The notes below the pieces were generated by a model. The model was not told the DNA's origin. It did not search any database and saw nothing but the letters and a program-made list of their open reading frames with translations. Positions 23,501 through 35,020 of a stretch of 64,000 nt of DNA are shown in pieces; position 1 is the first letter of the stretch, and every line of letters begins with the position of its first letter. This stretch comes from Lotus japonicus. Lineage: Eukaryota > Streptophyta > Magnoliopsida > Fabales > Fabaceae. A program made the translations under genes and the position numbers. The DNA lies in contig NC_080044.1 in the NCBI RefSeq assembly GCF_012489685.1, positions 71,534,732-71,598,731 on the forward strand, read 5' to 3'.

Positions 23501-25944
23501 TGGAAAACATGTGAACACGGAACATGCTCGTACCTAACTATTTAGTTTCTCTATTGTTATTACCTCTGTTCACATGCTTTGTACAACACCCATGCTTGGT
23601 ATGGGAGCTGTCAACTAACTAAGATTTCATACCCAAAAGCCAGAAGTGGGTAATGAACTGGCAGTCTATTTAGCATAGAGAGAACCATATGAGTGCATGA
23701 AGGCGGCACTAAGGCAGACATTTCAAGTTTATAACTGATTCATAACTAGACATTTTTTTAATTTCTCTTGCCCCTTCAGTATTCCCTTGGAACTTACCAG
23801 TTGACTTGCTGAAGTCCTTAATTTTGTAGTGTTATGCTGTGTGTGCATTGCTATAAACCATCTAAAAATTCTCATAGTTTGACCACATTTTTTTACCTGT
23901 ATATGTAATTTTTTGGATTTATTTCAAGTGTTTGTCTTTGTTTTGCCATAGGTGGATGCTGCATTAATAGCAACTGGCAGGGCTCCTTTCACGCAAGGTC
24001 TTGGGCTGGAGAATGTATGCATTTCTAACTTATATCTGTTTAAGATTGGAAGTTATCCCTAAAGGAAATGGTTGTATATTTTTTTACTGTAACAAACTAC
24101 CCCAAAAGCTTAAACAATTAGGTAAAGGCACATGAGTAGTTTCTTATCATATTTCTAACTTCCTAATGCAAGAGTTCTTTGGGCTTGAAGCAGGGACAGT
24201 GCATGAGCTATTGATCTTATGCTGAAATTTCACCTTTTATTAAAATAATGAGAGCAGCAAGGATTGAACTATAGAACATGTAATCATAAAGAGTCTAATT
24301 GCTTGTCACAAATCAATTATCCTGAAAACCCTAGTTGTTGAGTGGAACACGCTAATAGTTTTATATTATACTTTTAACATGTACATATTTCCTGCAGATT
24401 GATGTGGTAACACAGCGTGGTTTTGTTCCGGTGGATGAGCGCATGCGAGTAGTTGATGCAAATGGCAAGCTGGTTTGTATCAATTTCTCATGCACTATTT
24501 ATCCTTCTCTAACATTTGGTTACTGATAGGATGTGGAATGATAGGTTCCTCATTTGTACTGTATTGGTGATGCAAATGGCAAGATGATGCTTGCTCATGC
24601 TGCCAGTGCACAAGGAATTTCAGGTAAGTGGAAACTAGTGTTATTTTTCCACCAATTTTTAGTTGTATGCTTTGTTTGACTTGATGAAAATATTTCTCTG
24701 ACAGTGGTCGAACAAGTCACTGGAAGAGATCATGTGCTCAACCATCTAAGTATCCCCGCTGCTTGTTTTACTCATCCTGAAATCAGCATGGTTGGATTGA
24801 CAGAGGTATATCAGAACTTTCAATGCAATAAATGTTTTAATGAATAAGTTCTCTTGTACTGTATGGTTTATTTTCTCTTCATTCTTCAGCTGCCACTCTT
24901 TTCGTCAGCGTTATTTATGCATTGGAGTTTAAACTTACTGCTTGTTGACTTCAGTTGAAGTTCTTATGTCTTATTACTTAACATAAAATTTGCAGCCTCA
25001 AGCAAGGGAGAGAGGTGAAAAAGAGGGGTTTGAAGTAAGTGTTGCCAAAACAAGTTTTAAAGCTAACACAAAAGCCCTAGCAGAAAATGAAGGGGAAGGG
25101 ATTGCCAAGGTTATATTCGTGTATCTTCTTCTGCCTTTAATATTTTAATTGTAGAGAAGCTTAAATTGTTAAATATTGCTGATAAGTTATTCACTTTCAT
25201 CCTTTATTCTCTGGATGCATTTATTTTTTCTCTGCCCTCACCAGGTGGACATTGCTAACTGTGATCTATACCTTCATACAGTTGATATACAGACCTGACA
25301 ACGGAGAGATACTAGGAGTTCATATTTTTGGTTTGCATGCAGCAGATCTCATCCATGAAGCATCCAATGCAATAGCATTAGGGACACGTATTCAGGTAAG
25401 ATTTTCCACCATTGGTGTTATTTCTTGTTTATGTGCATTGGGCATTTAGTTATTAATGGTCACAAAGTCTTTCTCATATCCTGACCTGTTTATTTTGTAA
25501 ATTTCACCATGTTGTGATACAATGATGCAGGATCTAAAACTTGCAGTTCATGCACATCCAACTTTGTCTGAGGTTCTTGATGAGCTATTTAAATCAGCAA
25601 AGGTGAGCTCACCTTAGTCCACTTTCAACATCATGTTGAGTATAACTATTGTCACTTACTTTATTTTCTGCCTAAATGGTTAGACAATGAGAAGATAGGT
25701 TCTGACAGATTCTTGGTTATCAAATTGTTTGATTAAATTGTTTTAGGTAAACTGAAAGTGGTGGGTTTACTAATATAAACAAAGAGTTGAAACACAGAAC
25801 ATTCATCAAGATCAGGACTTGCATTTTCGTCCACACACAATAGCTAGTTTATTTTAGCAGCTGTATAACACGCGGCCTGTTTGATTACTATGGCAGGTTA
25901 AAGAACAAGCTTCTAGCCCAGTAAGTGAACCAGTTGCAGTCTAA
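20577..25944 (+). CDS. LPD1: Plastidial dihydrolipoamide dehydrogenase (E3)
   Basis: FAD enzyme that reoxidises dihydrolipoyl groups of plastid pyruvate dehydrogenase, passing electrons to NAD+. Fifteen exons keep phase: 20577-20897, 21118-21264, 21419-21553, 21751-21856, 22436-22560, 22815-22940, 23033-23113, 23952-24014, 24398-24472, 24545-24623, 24705-24805, 24996-25109, 25282-25395, 25531-25602, 25897-25944. The product is 568 aa, the usual plastid length. A Ser/Arg-rich N-terminus of about 80 residues fits a chloroplast transit peptide. The FAD motif GAGVGG is at 92-97, the redox disulfide CVNRGC at Cys123 and Cys128, a second Rossmann motif (GSGYIG) in exon 5, and the HAHPTLSE active-site base near the C-terminus. 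A GTAAGT inside exon 15 could be a donor to another last exon, but the frame as read closes normally. It is co-orthologous to Arabidopsis LPD1/LPD2; the symbol does not choose between them. Confidence 0.95.
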
Positions 25945-28320
25945 TCTTCCCAAATAAAGTATAAGTTTTTGAAGAAATTTGCTTGTATTAGGAACCTGCA
26001 AAATACTACGCATCTTCAGGCGGAAGACATGAGAACATTCAGAATCCTGTAAAAGAAGGGAACCGTTTGAGGGAGATCACCAATGACGTGATAATGGACA
26101 CCCGCCGGATATTACTTGTATTCATATCTTTTTTATTAGGTATTTTCAGTGCCTGTCAAAGATACTTACATTTATTATTGTTGCTTTTCTTTGAACTACT
26201 TTTATTCTAATTATAGTCAATGAGAAGGCCTTGTCATAGTGGCCTATTTTTTCAGAGTGCTTCTAGTTTTGCACCCAATACATGTGTACTATTAACAATT
26301 TTCCTTCGATGAGATAATAAATTATGCTCTTTAAGAGTTTAGGGTTTCAGTGACCAAAAAAAAAAGAGTTTAGGGTTCTTTTGATGGGTTCTTTTGTCTT
26401 CTGCCCTGACCATGGAAGTTATTGTACCAGTTTATCAATTTATAGTATGACAAATTGCCAATATGAAATATGAAGCAGTCACATGTTCTTAATCTGATCA
26501 AAGGTGTTCAGAACTTAATATGTTTATATTCTTAATGGAGAGCAGAATAAGATGAAATGAAGTTATTTATATGAAGGATTGTTTATAGAAAGAAAAAAAA
26601 TAAGTCATTGAATGAAGTGTAACAATAATGTTTTGTATGCAAAAAAAAAACGTCATGTTTTATTTTATCTCATCTATAAACCATAACACATTGAAAAAAA
26701 TAAAACATAGCTTGAATATTGGCATAACTTTTCAAAGCTATGCCAAAATCAAATCTAAACTCCGGATAATAAACACCTACAAGCGCGCTAAGATTTTCTC
26801 TGTCACTATACATTGAAGGGAAGAGCACACACAATAGTTGAATGGTGAGCTCCCACTCCTCCACCTTCCTCTTACTCCCTGCGAGGCATTTGTGTTCTTC
26901 AAAAGTTTTCTCCATCCCTCCACTTAGAGCTCTTGGTTCATGAAGAAGGTGATCATGCTATCACAAACAAGTGGCAACATGACTTGAGAGAAAAGGAAGA
27001 GGGAGCATCAAAGCGATTTTCTGATTTTCTGACTCGAGTGTTATGGTTCTTTTAATCTAATTTTTATTTGTCTTTTTTTAGATATTGCTCTTAGTATTAA
27101 TTCATTCACACCTCATTATTTTCACCCTTAATTTTCACTCAATCTTGTATTTATATTTCTCCTACTTTCCTATCATGTCACCAATCGCATCTCAAGTCCT
27201 CTCTTTTCTCCATATCTCTCCTCTCTCCGCCTTAGTCTTCTCTTCCTATCTCCCTCCACCTCTATGTTCTTCCAATGTTAGGCAGGTGTGATAAAAACAT
27301 GCAGGTACTTCTACCTGACATGGTCAGTGGTCATCATAAGCACTGAAAAGTCGGTCAAAGCACTAAGATTTCTCTGTGACAACTATACATAGTGGAGAAG
27401 AGCACACAACAGTTGAACGGTGAGCTCCACCTTCCTTGCGCTTCACTGATTTTATTTAAGGGCATTAGTTTGGTATCATCCTCACATTCTCTCAACACTC
27501 AAATTTACCACACTTGTTTGCAGGCAAAAGTTGCATACCGTACTTATGTTAGCGTAATATAAACCACACATTCCACAATCATGTCTGAAAAAATGCAAAA
27601 TTGAGGCTGGTCTAAAAATGTAGAGGATCGGTGCTAAAATTAGTGACATTTGTTTAAAGGATCACCAGGTGATGTTGTGACCCTTCTAGGCCACCATCAT
27701 TTTGCAAAATGCAAATGTTTTCCCCAGCCCTCCTCATTCATGGAGAAGGCGATTACAGTATAAACATAGACAAGTGGACAGTTGAAACAAAAGGAAGAGG
27801 GAGTACGTTCTAAATGTAGCTAGAAACATTGAAGTGATTGAACCCTAAAAGATCAATCATGTATACTTCCTTTCAGAGATTTAAGAAAAAGAATTATAAA
27901 AATTACAAACTATTTTTCAACATTGAGCGAGTCTTGTAAATTTTGTATACAAAGAGACTTTTGCCACACTACAACAATACATAATCTTATACATCTATTT
28001 CAATAAGACATAAAAACATTTTCGGGTAAATTTACTACCATTAGATTAACATTTGTCAAACAGAATAGACTAAACAACTAATATGTGATTCACCACAAAT
28101 TGTTGCTTAAAACGCAAAATGGAATGAAATAAATACACCTGGAACATATTATAACAATATGTCACCACCATAAACAAGATAGGTTGCTTGGAACTTTGTT
28201 GCTTGCAAACAAGATAAATGAATAAAACACCCGGCAGCTATAAATGTCAATTATAAACCAGCAAACCTAAATCCAGAACCCATCCACTTTTAGAGTTGAA
28301 AATAGAATTATGGAATATTT
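25945..28320. other. Intergenic DNA with diverged duplicated segments
   Basis: An AATAAA nine bases after the LPD1 stop (25953-25958) may serve polyadenylation. Further on, about 26780-26860 and 27355-27435 are diverged direct copies (shared AGAGCACACA, GTTGAA, GGTGAGCTCC), and 26938-27015 resembles 27737-27805 (shared TTCATG, AAGGCGAT/AAGGTGAT, AAAAGGAAGAGGGAG). No coding domain was recognised. The rest is AT-rich without a supported gene. Confidence 0.5.
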
Positions 28321-28392
28321 CTTCAGGCTATGTCTAGATTACTCAATGATAGAAATGAACAGCAATGGAGAAGAATGAAACAAAGTTCAAAA

Positions 28393-28892
28393 CTAATCAG
28401 TGTTAAACTGTCACTAACAAGAAAACATGAAACCTACAATGAAACAAGTCAAACAACTAGTGGAACAAACCTAAATCCTAACACAAATGAAATATATAGT
28501 TCTTTCCCTGGTTTGACACAACCTAAATATAATTTTGAATCAAATTACTCAAATGAAAAACTACAGCATTTGAAAAGAATGAAACAATGTTCAAAACTAA
28601 TCAGTGTTGATAACGAGAAAACCATAACCTACACTGGTGCTTCAGCCCTAAATCCTAACACAAATGAAATATATAGTTCTTTCCCTGGTTTGACACAACC
28701 TAAATATAATTTTGAATCAAATTACTCAAATGAAAAACTACAGCATTTGAAAAGAATGAAATAATGTTCAAAACTAATCAGTGTTGATAACGAGAAAACC
28801 ATAACCTACACTGGTGCTTCAGCCCTAAATCCTAACACAAATGACAGACATAGTTCTTTCCCTGGTTTGACAGGGCCTTAAAAACTTCAGAA
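28393..28892. repeat. 177-bp tandem repeat, nearly three units
   Basis: The block starting CTAAATCCTAACACAAATGA occurs at 28471, 28648 and 28825, a spacing of exactly 177 bp. The first and third units are partly diverged, the middle one is nearly identical to its neighbours. Because 177 is divisible by three, a 144-aa frame (28330-28764) stays open across it; no protein family fits and the frame ends where one base differs. It lies about 400 bp beyond the stop codon of the eL29 gene on the other strand. Confidence 0.85.
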
Positions 28893-29290
28893 TCAAATTA
28901 CTCAAATGAACAAGAACACACATCTCCCTAGGACAATTGATCATCCCTAGTACTAAACTGAAATCTACAAAATCCACAAACATTCTACAACAATAGAGAA
29001 AATCAAAACAAACGCACAGCTCAAAATTGAAACGTGGAAAGAAAACTACACAGATATACCAAATGCATCGTAAAACAATTACTGGAAACATAAAAAATCT
29101 CACTGATAAAATTTAAATGTCTTCAACAAAAACAGCAATGATGTTATCAGAGCAACCATTCTGTCTGGAATCAGAACAAACCATGAAAATGACTATAATA
29201 TAGAGATAGGTTTGCGACAAAACAAAACATTTAGAGCCTGAAAAGAAATCTAAGCTGAGAATCCTAATAGCTCCATCAGTGACCAGCACT

Positions 29291-29594
29291 TTACTCTTCT
29301 TCAGTGACGGATTCAGCACCCTTCTTGTTGTGCTTCCTCGCGTACCTCTGGTTCCTCAGAAACTTAGGGTCCATCTACAGAAATCAACAAAATATGAACA
29401 ATCAGTCAAAATTACAATCAAACAGATATAAATGAATCATTGTGAAATTGATGAATCGGAAAATAGAGGAGTGAAAATCGAAGAGTGCTTACCCCCTTGG
29501 TGGAAGTGTGGCGATGCCTCTTTGGCTTCTTGATGCCGTTCTTGTGTGCCTTGTAGGACTGGTTGTGAGCAGTGTGATTCTTCGACTTGGCCAT
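29291..29594 (-). CDS. RPL29: 60S ribosomal protein eL29
   Basis: Small basic protein of the large cytosolic ribosomal subunit. Two coding exons on the minus strand, 29594-29493 (34 codons ending TSTKG) and 29374-29291 (27 codons plus stop), give 61 aa, the normal plant length. It begins [20 protein letters not shown] and continues through a Lys/Arg/His-rich body to an acidic tail (VTEEE). The intron has GT..AG borders and lies in phase 0. A second intron in the 5' leader is likely: an acceptor (TTGCAG) is two bases before the start and a possible donor is near 29680. Confidence 0.96.
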
Positions 29595-29679
29595 CTCTGC
29601 AATTCAACGAAAACGAAGTTAAACAGTGAAGATGGAAAATCAGTGAGAACAAAATGCGAGAGAAATTGAACATGACGAA

Positions 29680-29860
29680 CCTTCAAGATCTGAGAGGAGC
29701 TAGGGTTTTGGGCGCAACAGAAGAATGTGAATGAGGAAGATGAGGCGCTATATATATATGACCCTGTGGAGTGAAACCCTAGGAATTATTCGCCGAAATG
29801 ATGGTAGTACTCTTTGTATGTTTGTAGGCTTGGCCCGCTTGGATGAAGGCCCAAAAGGGA
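29680..29860 (-). promoter_or_regulatory. eL29 promoter: telo boxes, TATA and site II motif
   Basis: Telo-box cores AAACCCTA occur at 29701-29708 (minus strand) and 29774-29781 (plus strand). A TATATATA tract lies near 29750 and a TGGGCC site II element at 29848-29853 (minus strand). Telo boxes plus site II elements are the known signature of plant ribosomal protein and other growth-linked genes, bound by TCP-type factors. Position and orientation fit the eL29 gene just downstream. Confidence 0.75.
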
Positions 29861-30470
29861 GTAACTTTTGCCAAAAAAAAAAAGGTTTATGAAATAGTTG
29901 AAACATGTAATTTATTTCGATTCATATTTATATTTTCTTTAAATTTTAATAAACGCCATGTTTTATTTTCGGAAGCACAAAAAAAATAAACCTCATGTTT
30001 TTAAAATTTTGGGTGAGACTAAATATTTTATAAGTAAATACGCTTGTTTAAAGAGCGTTCTTGACGTCTCTAATATATTTGATGATAGTTTTCATACCAT
30101 AACATTTTTGCCCATACATATCTTTACATTTATCTTCAAGACACATAGTTGGAATCTCGTCACTTGCTTGTATCAAAATTCTAAATATAAGATAACACGA
30201 CTGCTCAAATACACATTACTTTACCATAAAGTGAGGTGTAGTGTTTAACTTCCTTCGTTCCTTAATCATGAGGTTGGAAGTTTGATCATCGCCCATAAGA
30301 ATGAAGCGCATATTGTGGTCAGTCATTTGTCGCTTAGTGCGAACACCTACGAGAAAGATATTAGTCATTGTTGTTGTAGATGCATATGTTGTGTTATCCA
30401 ATATACACACACCATCACACTACCAAAATACCTATTGACTTGAGCACAAGAAAACTAATATAGCCATATG
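29860..30470. other. Intergenic, nothing supported
   Basis: AT-rich spacer between the eL29 promoter and a LINE remnant. Short frames here (for example 96 aa at 29958-30248) have no recognised domain or start context. Confidence 0.5.
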
Positions 30471-30860
30471 GTCTGTTGGGGAGTTGCACTCCCTAACACT
30501 CAACTGAATGGTAGTTTTCCAATTCATGCCAAGTAAAAGATTATTATCATTGAGAACTTGAATGAATCACACACTTTTTACATCCTCACATAAAGACATC
30601 AAATCGGCACAATCTATCTCGCATATCGCATTCCTATAACCATGGTCCTAAGCAATTGTGAGGGCTTCCTGCAAGACATTAGCTTATGAGATAAGTGAGT
30701 TGCCTCCTTGCCCAAACAATTCAAAACCGAAAGTCAAGTGTCGTGGTTGTCGCGAAGATGATCACCCCAACCCATAGTGCCATTCGTATTAAGCTTCACA
30801 GATCTAAGTGGAGGAAGGGTCCAAATATTGCTCAATAAAGCACCATCTAGACACAAAGTT
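30470..30860 (-). pseudogene. LINE RNase H remnant
   Basis: Read on the minus strand with stops and frameshifts, the stretch gives in order a KLNTNGT-like start, then EALTIA.DHGYRNAICEIDCADLM, then MNWKTTIQLSVRECNSPTDHMA. These are the first strand, the central helix/strand and the last motif of the RNase H domain of plant LINE ORF2. It is clearly decayed and has no intact reverse transcriptase beside it. Confidence 0.65.
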
Positions 30861-31277
30861 AGGAAGCACCCTCAAGAAGTCACCAAGTTCATCGCATATT
30901 TTGCGTCAAACCTATTGTAACATCGGGAATCTCCTAAAAATTTATGTTATTTATCCACTTCTAAATATTCCATAAAGCAAAGATGAACCGTAAACTATAA
31001 AAACTACAAGCAAAGCTGGAAACCCAAGTTTGCATGTCACCACCACTGTGAAAATTAGTCCAATACTCCAATTGATAGCTCAAATTCTCAACCAAATCAC
31101 ACGGGAAGGGCAATAGAAAACGTTTTAAATTATGGAGATCAAAATGAGTTTGATTAGCATGTCATATCAGATCATATGTTCAAACTTCAAACACATGTTC
31201 ATGCTTTTTATTTTATAAAATTAAAACTACTGTATATAGCGTGACAAAATAAATCATTGAATATCAGTTATATACTC

Positions 31278-31759
31278 GGAAAAAGATTCATAGACATAGG
31301 AATAGTAAAAACACCCCAAACACCCTTTTTTTTCCTGCGGATTTGGCCAAATAATACACGGTTCTGTGCTTTATGGTTAGTCATGTGTATTTAGGTGGTT
31401 AGTTCAGTGTATTATTTGGTCAAATCCCTAATTTAGGAATTTCAAGTTTACACGATTTTGTGCTAGTCATGTGTATTTAGGTGGTTAGTTCAGTGTATTA
31501 TTTGGCCAAATCCCTAATTTAGGAATTTCAACTTTACACGGTTATGTGCTTTATGGTTAGTCATGTGTATTTAGGTGGTTAGTTCAGTGTATTATTTGGC
31601 CAAATCCCTAATTTAGGAATTTCAACTTTACACGGTTATGTGCTTTATGGTTAGTCATGTGTATTTAGATGGTTAGTTCAGTGTATTATTTGGCTAAATC
31701 CGCAGGAAAATGGGTGTTTGGGGTGTTTTTAATGTAGTTATGTCTATGAATCATTATTG
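31278..31759. mobile_element. Mutator-type MITE with 9-bp target duplication
   Basis: A 482-bp element with terminal inverted repeats of about 75 bp (shared GATTCATAGACATA, AAAAACACCCCAAACACCC and CCTGCGGATTT) flanked by TATATACTC at 31269-31277 and 31760-31768. A 9-bp duplication is typical of Mutator-like elements. The interior is a tandem array of about 94-bp units, with TCATGTGTAT at 31381, 31467, 31561 and 31655 (one unit shortened to 86). There is no transposase, so it must be mobilised in trans. It lies about 450 bp upstream of the SAR1 TATA/leader region. Confidence 0.85.
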
Positions 31760-32213
31760 TATATACTCAAAGTTCCATTCAAATTACGATTTTGTTTTGA
31801 TTTTCCACGTTTAGGAAACAGTATCTACTATTACACCCAATGACGCGTACCAACCAATCACATTCTTACAGCTCGGATTTGCTTTCCAGTTACCGGCTAC
31901 TCCAGTGTCCCCCACTCTACTCGCATCAACAATTTTTCCTTATTTTAATTATCCTCAGCCACGAGCCCACGACGAGTCTCATTCACCTGTCACACCGGTA
32001 ACCAGTATCCACTCATGAACACTATATATATAATAGAAGGCAAAAAATAATCAAAAAGCAAAAGAAAACGAAACTTGTTCTTTCCGTGTTGCGTTTTCTC
32101 CGTCGATTCTTCATCCCAATTGTACTCACAACACTGTTCAGTTTCCTCTCTCGGCTTCACCGGTTCACAGTTCCGGCGACCTTACCGGCGGCGTTGATTT
32201 CTCTGTCAAAAGA

Positions 32214-33803
32214 ATGTTCCTGTTTGACTGGTTTTACGGAATTCTGGCGACCCTTGGTTTGTGGCAGAAGGAGGCGAAGATTTTGTTCCTTGGGTTAGAT
32301 AATGCGGGGAAAACCACCTTGCTTCACATGCTCAAGGATGAGGTTTGGTTTTGATTTTTGAATTTTTGAATTTATTTTCTTGACTCTTAATTTATATTTT
32401 TTTGAAGTAGTTGTTGATGTGAAATTAGAATTGATTTTTTTTGTAGAGATTGGTTCAGCATCAACCTACCCAGTATCCAACTTCGGAAGAGTTGAGTATT
32501 GGGAAGATAAAGTTCAAGGCTTTTGATCTGGGTGGTCACCAGATTGCTCGTAGGGTCTGGAAGGACTATTATGCTCAGGTTTGTTTGTTTTTTTTTTTTT
32601 TTTTGTTCCAATTATTTGTTCAGTTTCATGTTCATGTGAGTTTCCATCATAATTCAAAGGATGTTTTTGTAGTTTATATTATAATTTGAAGTTTCATATT
32701 TTGATTATTTTCTCCTGTTTGAATTGTTGGCTTTAGCCGTTTTGGCTGGTTTTGGGGGAATTTGGAAAAAAGTAATAGAGATATGATAAAGGAACATGGT
32801 TCTAACTCTCTTCTATGTCTATTTATTGTTCTCCTAAATATTTATATGATTTCCTAGATTGCATCATGTTTTCCTTGATAATTTACAAACACCAATCTCC
32901 AAATACCCCCTCTGATATTGGTGCATGATAGTCTCGAAAGCTGAACTTGTGAAGAAGATAGTGAAATTGTGCTTTGCTTAGGGCTATGGTTAAGATATAT
33001 GCAAGCTGAGTGTAAATGCTAATGTGCAAATGGGATTGACAACTATATGAATGCCTGTCTGGCTATCACACAAGAGCCTCATGGGATGAGGATGAGAATT
33101 AGGATGAGAACTGGGCCAATTTTGTTATGAAAAAACGAGTAGTTAGGGGTGGTACCAAACAACATTGGAATTTGGAAGCCTTTTATGAAAATAGGAAAAC
33201 TTTCTTCTCACTTTACATGCAACAGGGTAGATTTTACATTTGGCTTTGATCTGTAATGTCAACCAAGTACTAGGAATTGCTTGGAAGCCTAATCTGCACA
33301 AAAATAGTTTCCTACTTTTCTACGTTTCGATCAACTTTTTTTTCTTCAGAATCAATTCTGAAACCTACCTACAAGTCACTCACAAAAGTTTTTCATCAGA
33401 ATCAATTTTGACTTTAGAATCAATTATAGAAGAATTTCTAAACATGCATCAACATGTTAATTTTAGACTTTATTTTATGTAGGTGGATGCTGTAATCTAC
33501 CTGGTTGACGCATATGACAAGGAAAGATTTGCAGAATCAAAGAAGGAGCTGGATGCTCTTCTTTCTGATGATTCACTAGCAGATGTACCTTTCCTTATCT
33601 TGGGGAACAAAATTGACATACCTTATGCTGCCTCAGAAGACGAGCTACGTTATCATTTGGGTTTGACTGGACTCACTACAGGCAAAGGGAAAGTTAATAT
33701 GGCTGACTCCAAGGTCCGTCCTTTGGAGGTGTTCATGTGCAGCATTGTGCGCAAAATGGGATATGGTGAAGGCTTTCAGTGGCTCTCTCAGTATATTAAG
33801 TAG
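32214..33803 (+). CDS. SAR1: Small GTPase SAR1 (COPII coat)
   Basis: Arf-family GTPase that starts COPII vesicle budding at the endoplasmic reticulum. Three coding exons, 32214-32342 (43 codons), 32447-32578 (44) and 33483-33803 (106 plus stop), give 193 aa, the normal plant length. An amphipathic N-terminus ([15 protein letters not shown]) suits membrane insertion after GTP binding. The P-loop GLDNAGKTT is at 27-35, the DLGGHQ switch II motif at 70-75 (His74 needed for GTP hydrolysis) and NKID at 129-132 for guanine binding. All introns are phase 0. The ATG at 32214 is chosen because upstream sequence in another frame (from 32086) lacks SAR1 similarity. A TATATATAAT tract at about 32023-32032 is a likely TATA box. 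The downstream spacer to 35020 shows nothing else. Confidence 0.97.
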
Positions 33804-35020
33804 GGAAAGTGCTCCTAGTTCCTGATTGTCATGTAAAATGGATACTTGAATGGTAGTCTTACTTTTTCTTAGTTGCGAGACGCGTGTTTCTACATTTTGC
33901 TAGGGCTTGACAAGCTAGCGTTGCTGTCTATATCAGTTATTAAAACTGCAGAATTAATAAATCGTAGCTTGAATGTTAGAAATAGCTCCACCTATGCTCG
34001 ATAGTGCTTTATGTTTTATATCAATCTAGTTCAGAAGGAGAATACTTTGACGGCAGTAACCTTATGACACTTGAAATGATGATGATGAAAATGATAGTTG
34101 GTCCTCCATTCCTCCCTAATATGCACCAGGTTTATCGGTCTTTATTATTATAATAGAACTTCTAAAGCTTGCAGCACAAGCTATTGGAGTCCTTAACCTA
34201 AATAGAATACAAATGATGAAATGAGTGAAGAACAAAATGCATTTGGAACACCACGTATTTTAATTATCTACATTTTACAAGGCTATTAGACTAAAGTATC
34301 TTCGATTACTCTATCAGGAGGAGATGCTTTAGTGAACAAGTGATTTTTTTTTATAGATATATAGTAAACAAGTGATAAGTGACTTTTATGTTACATTTCA
34401 TAGATATATAGTGAATTCTGTGTAAAAGCTCCCTTTCTTAGCGAGTAGGGTATTTTAATTATCAACTTAGAGAGATACTGATAATGTGATGACACTTTAA
34501 ACACAAAAATATAAAGAACATCTTTATACATGTGAAAATTTTGGAGATATTTTGGCGCAAACTATACTTATCAATACAATAGAAAATTTTCTCCCTGGTC
34601 TTAGGTAGCACCAGCCCCCTTCTCAGGTGCAAGAAATGAAGAGGCTAGTTATCTTACTCATGTATGTTTCATGATCTTTCTACAATTAATTTTGAAGTAA
34701 AAACAATTTTAGGAAAAAACTATTCTAAGTAGCTTATGGGTGTCAAAATTGATTTTGAAGAAATAGAAGCTAATCTAAACATGCTATCACCCGGGGTTCT
34801 GTCTATTCAACTTTGGGACAGCACGTTTCAGTCGCACACAAAAATTAACCCTAGAGAGCCCAATCACACATCAAAACTTCATAGATGACCCCATTCTTGG
34901 ATATTATCGAAATTTGAAAGGAGGGGGAATTTACATGATATGCAAAAACAGCACCAATCTCCCCTGACCCCTCACATTTGAGTGCCAACAATAATAACAT
35001 TTCTTGGAACTTTGACCAAC
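33804..35020. other. Convergent spacer between SAR1 and CAMTA
   Basis: Holds the 3' ends of two convergent genes. A short duplicated TATAGATATATAGT motif occurs near 34355 and 34400. No further gene or structured element is seen. Confidence 0.5.

Noticed and set aside
28330..28764. 144-aa repeat frame as a protein-coding gene
   Set aside because: It follows the 177-bp tandem repeat, has no known family and no promoter or splice support.
31381..31690. CRISPR-like regular array
   Set aside because: Units are contiguous tandem repeats inside a MITE in a plant genome, without unique spacers.
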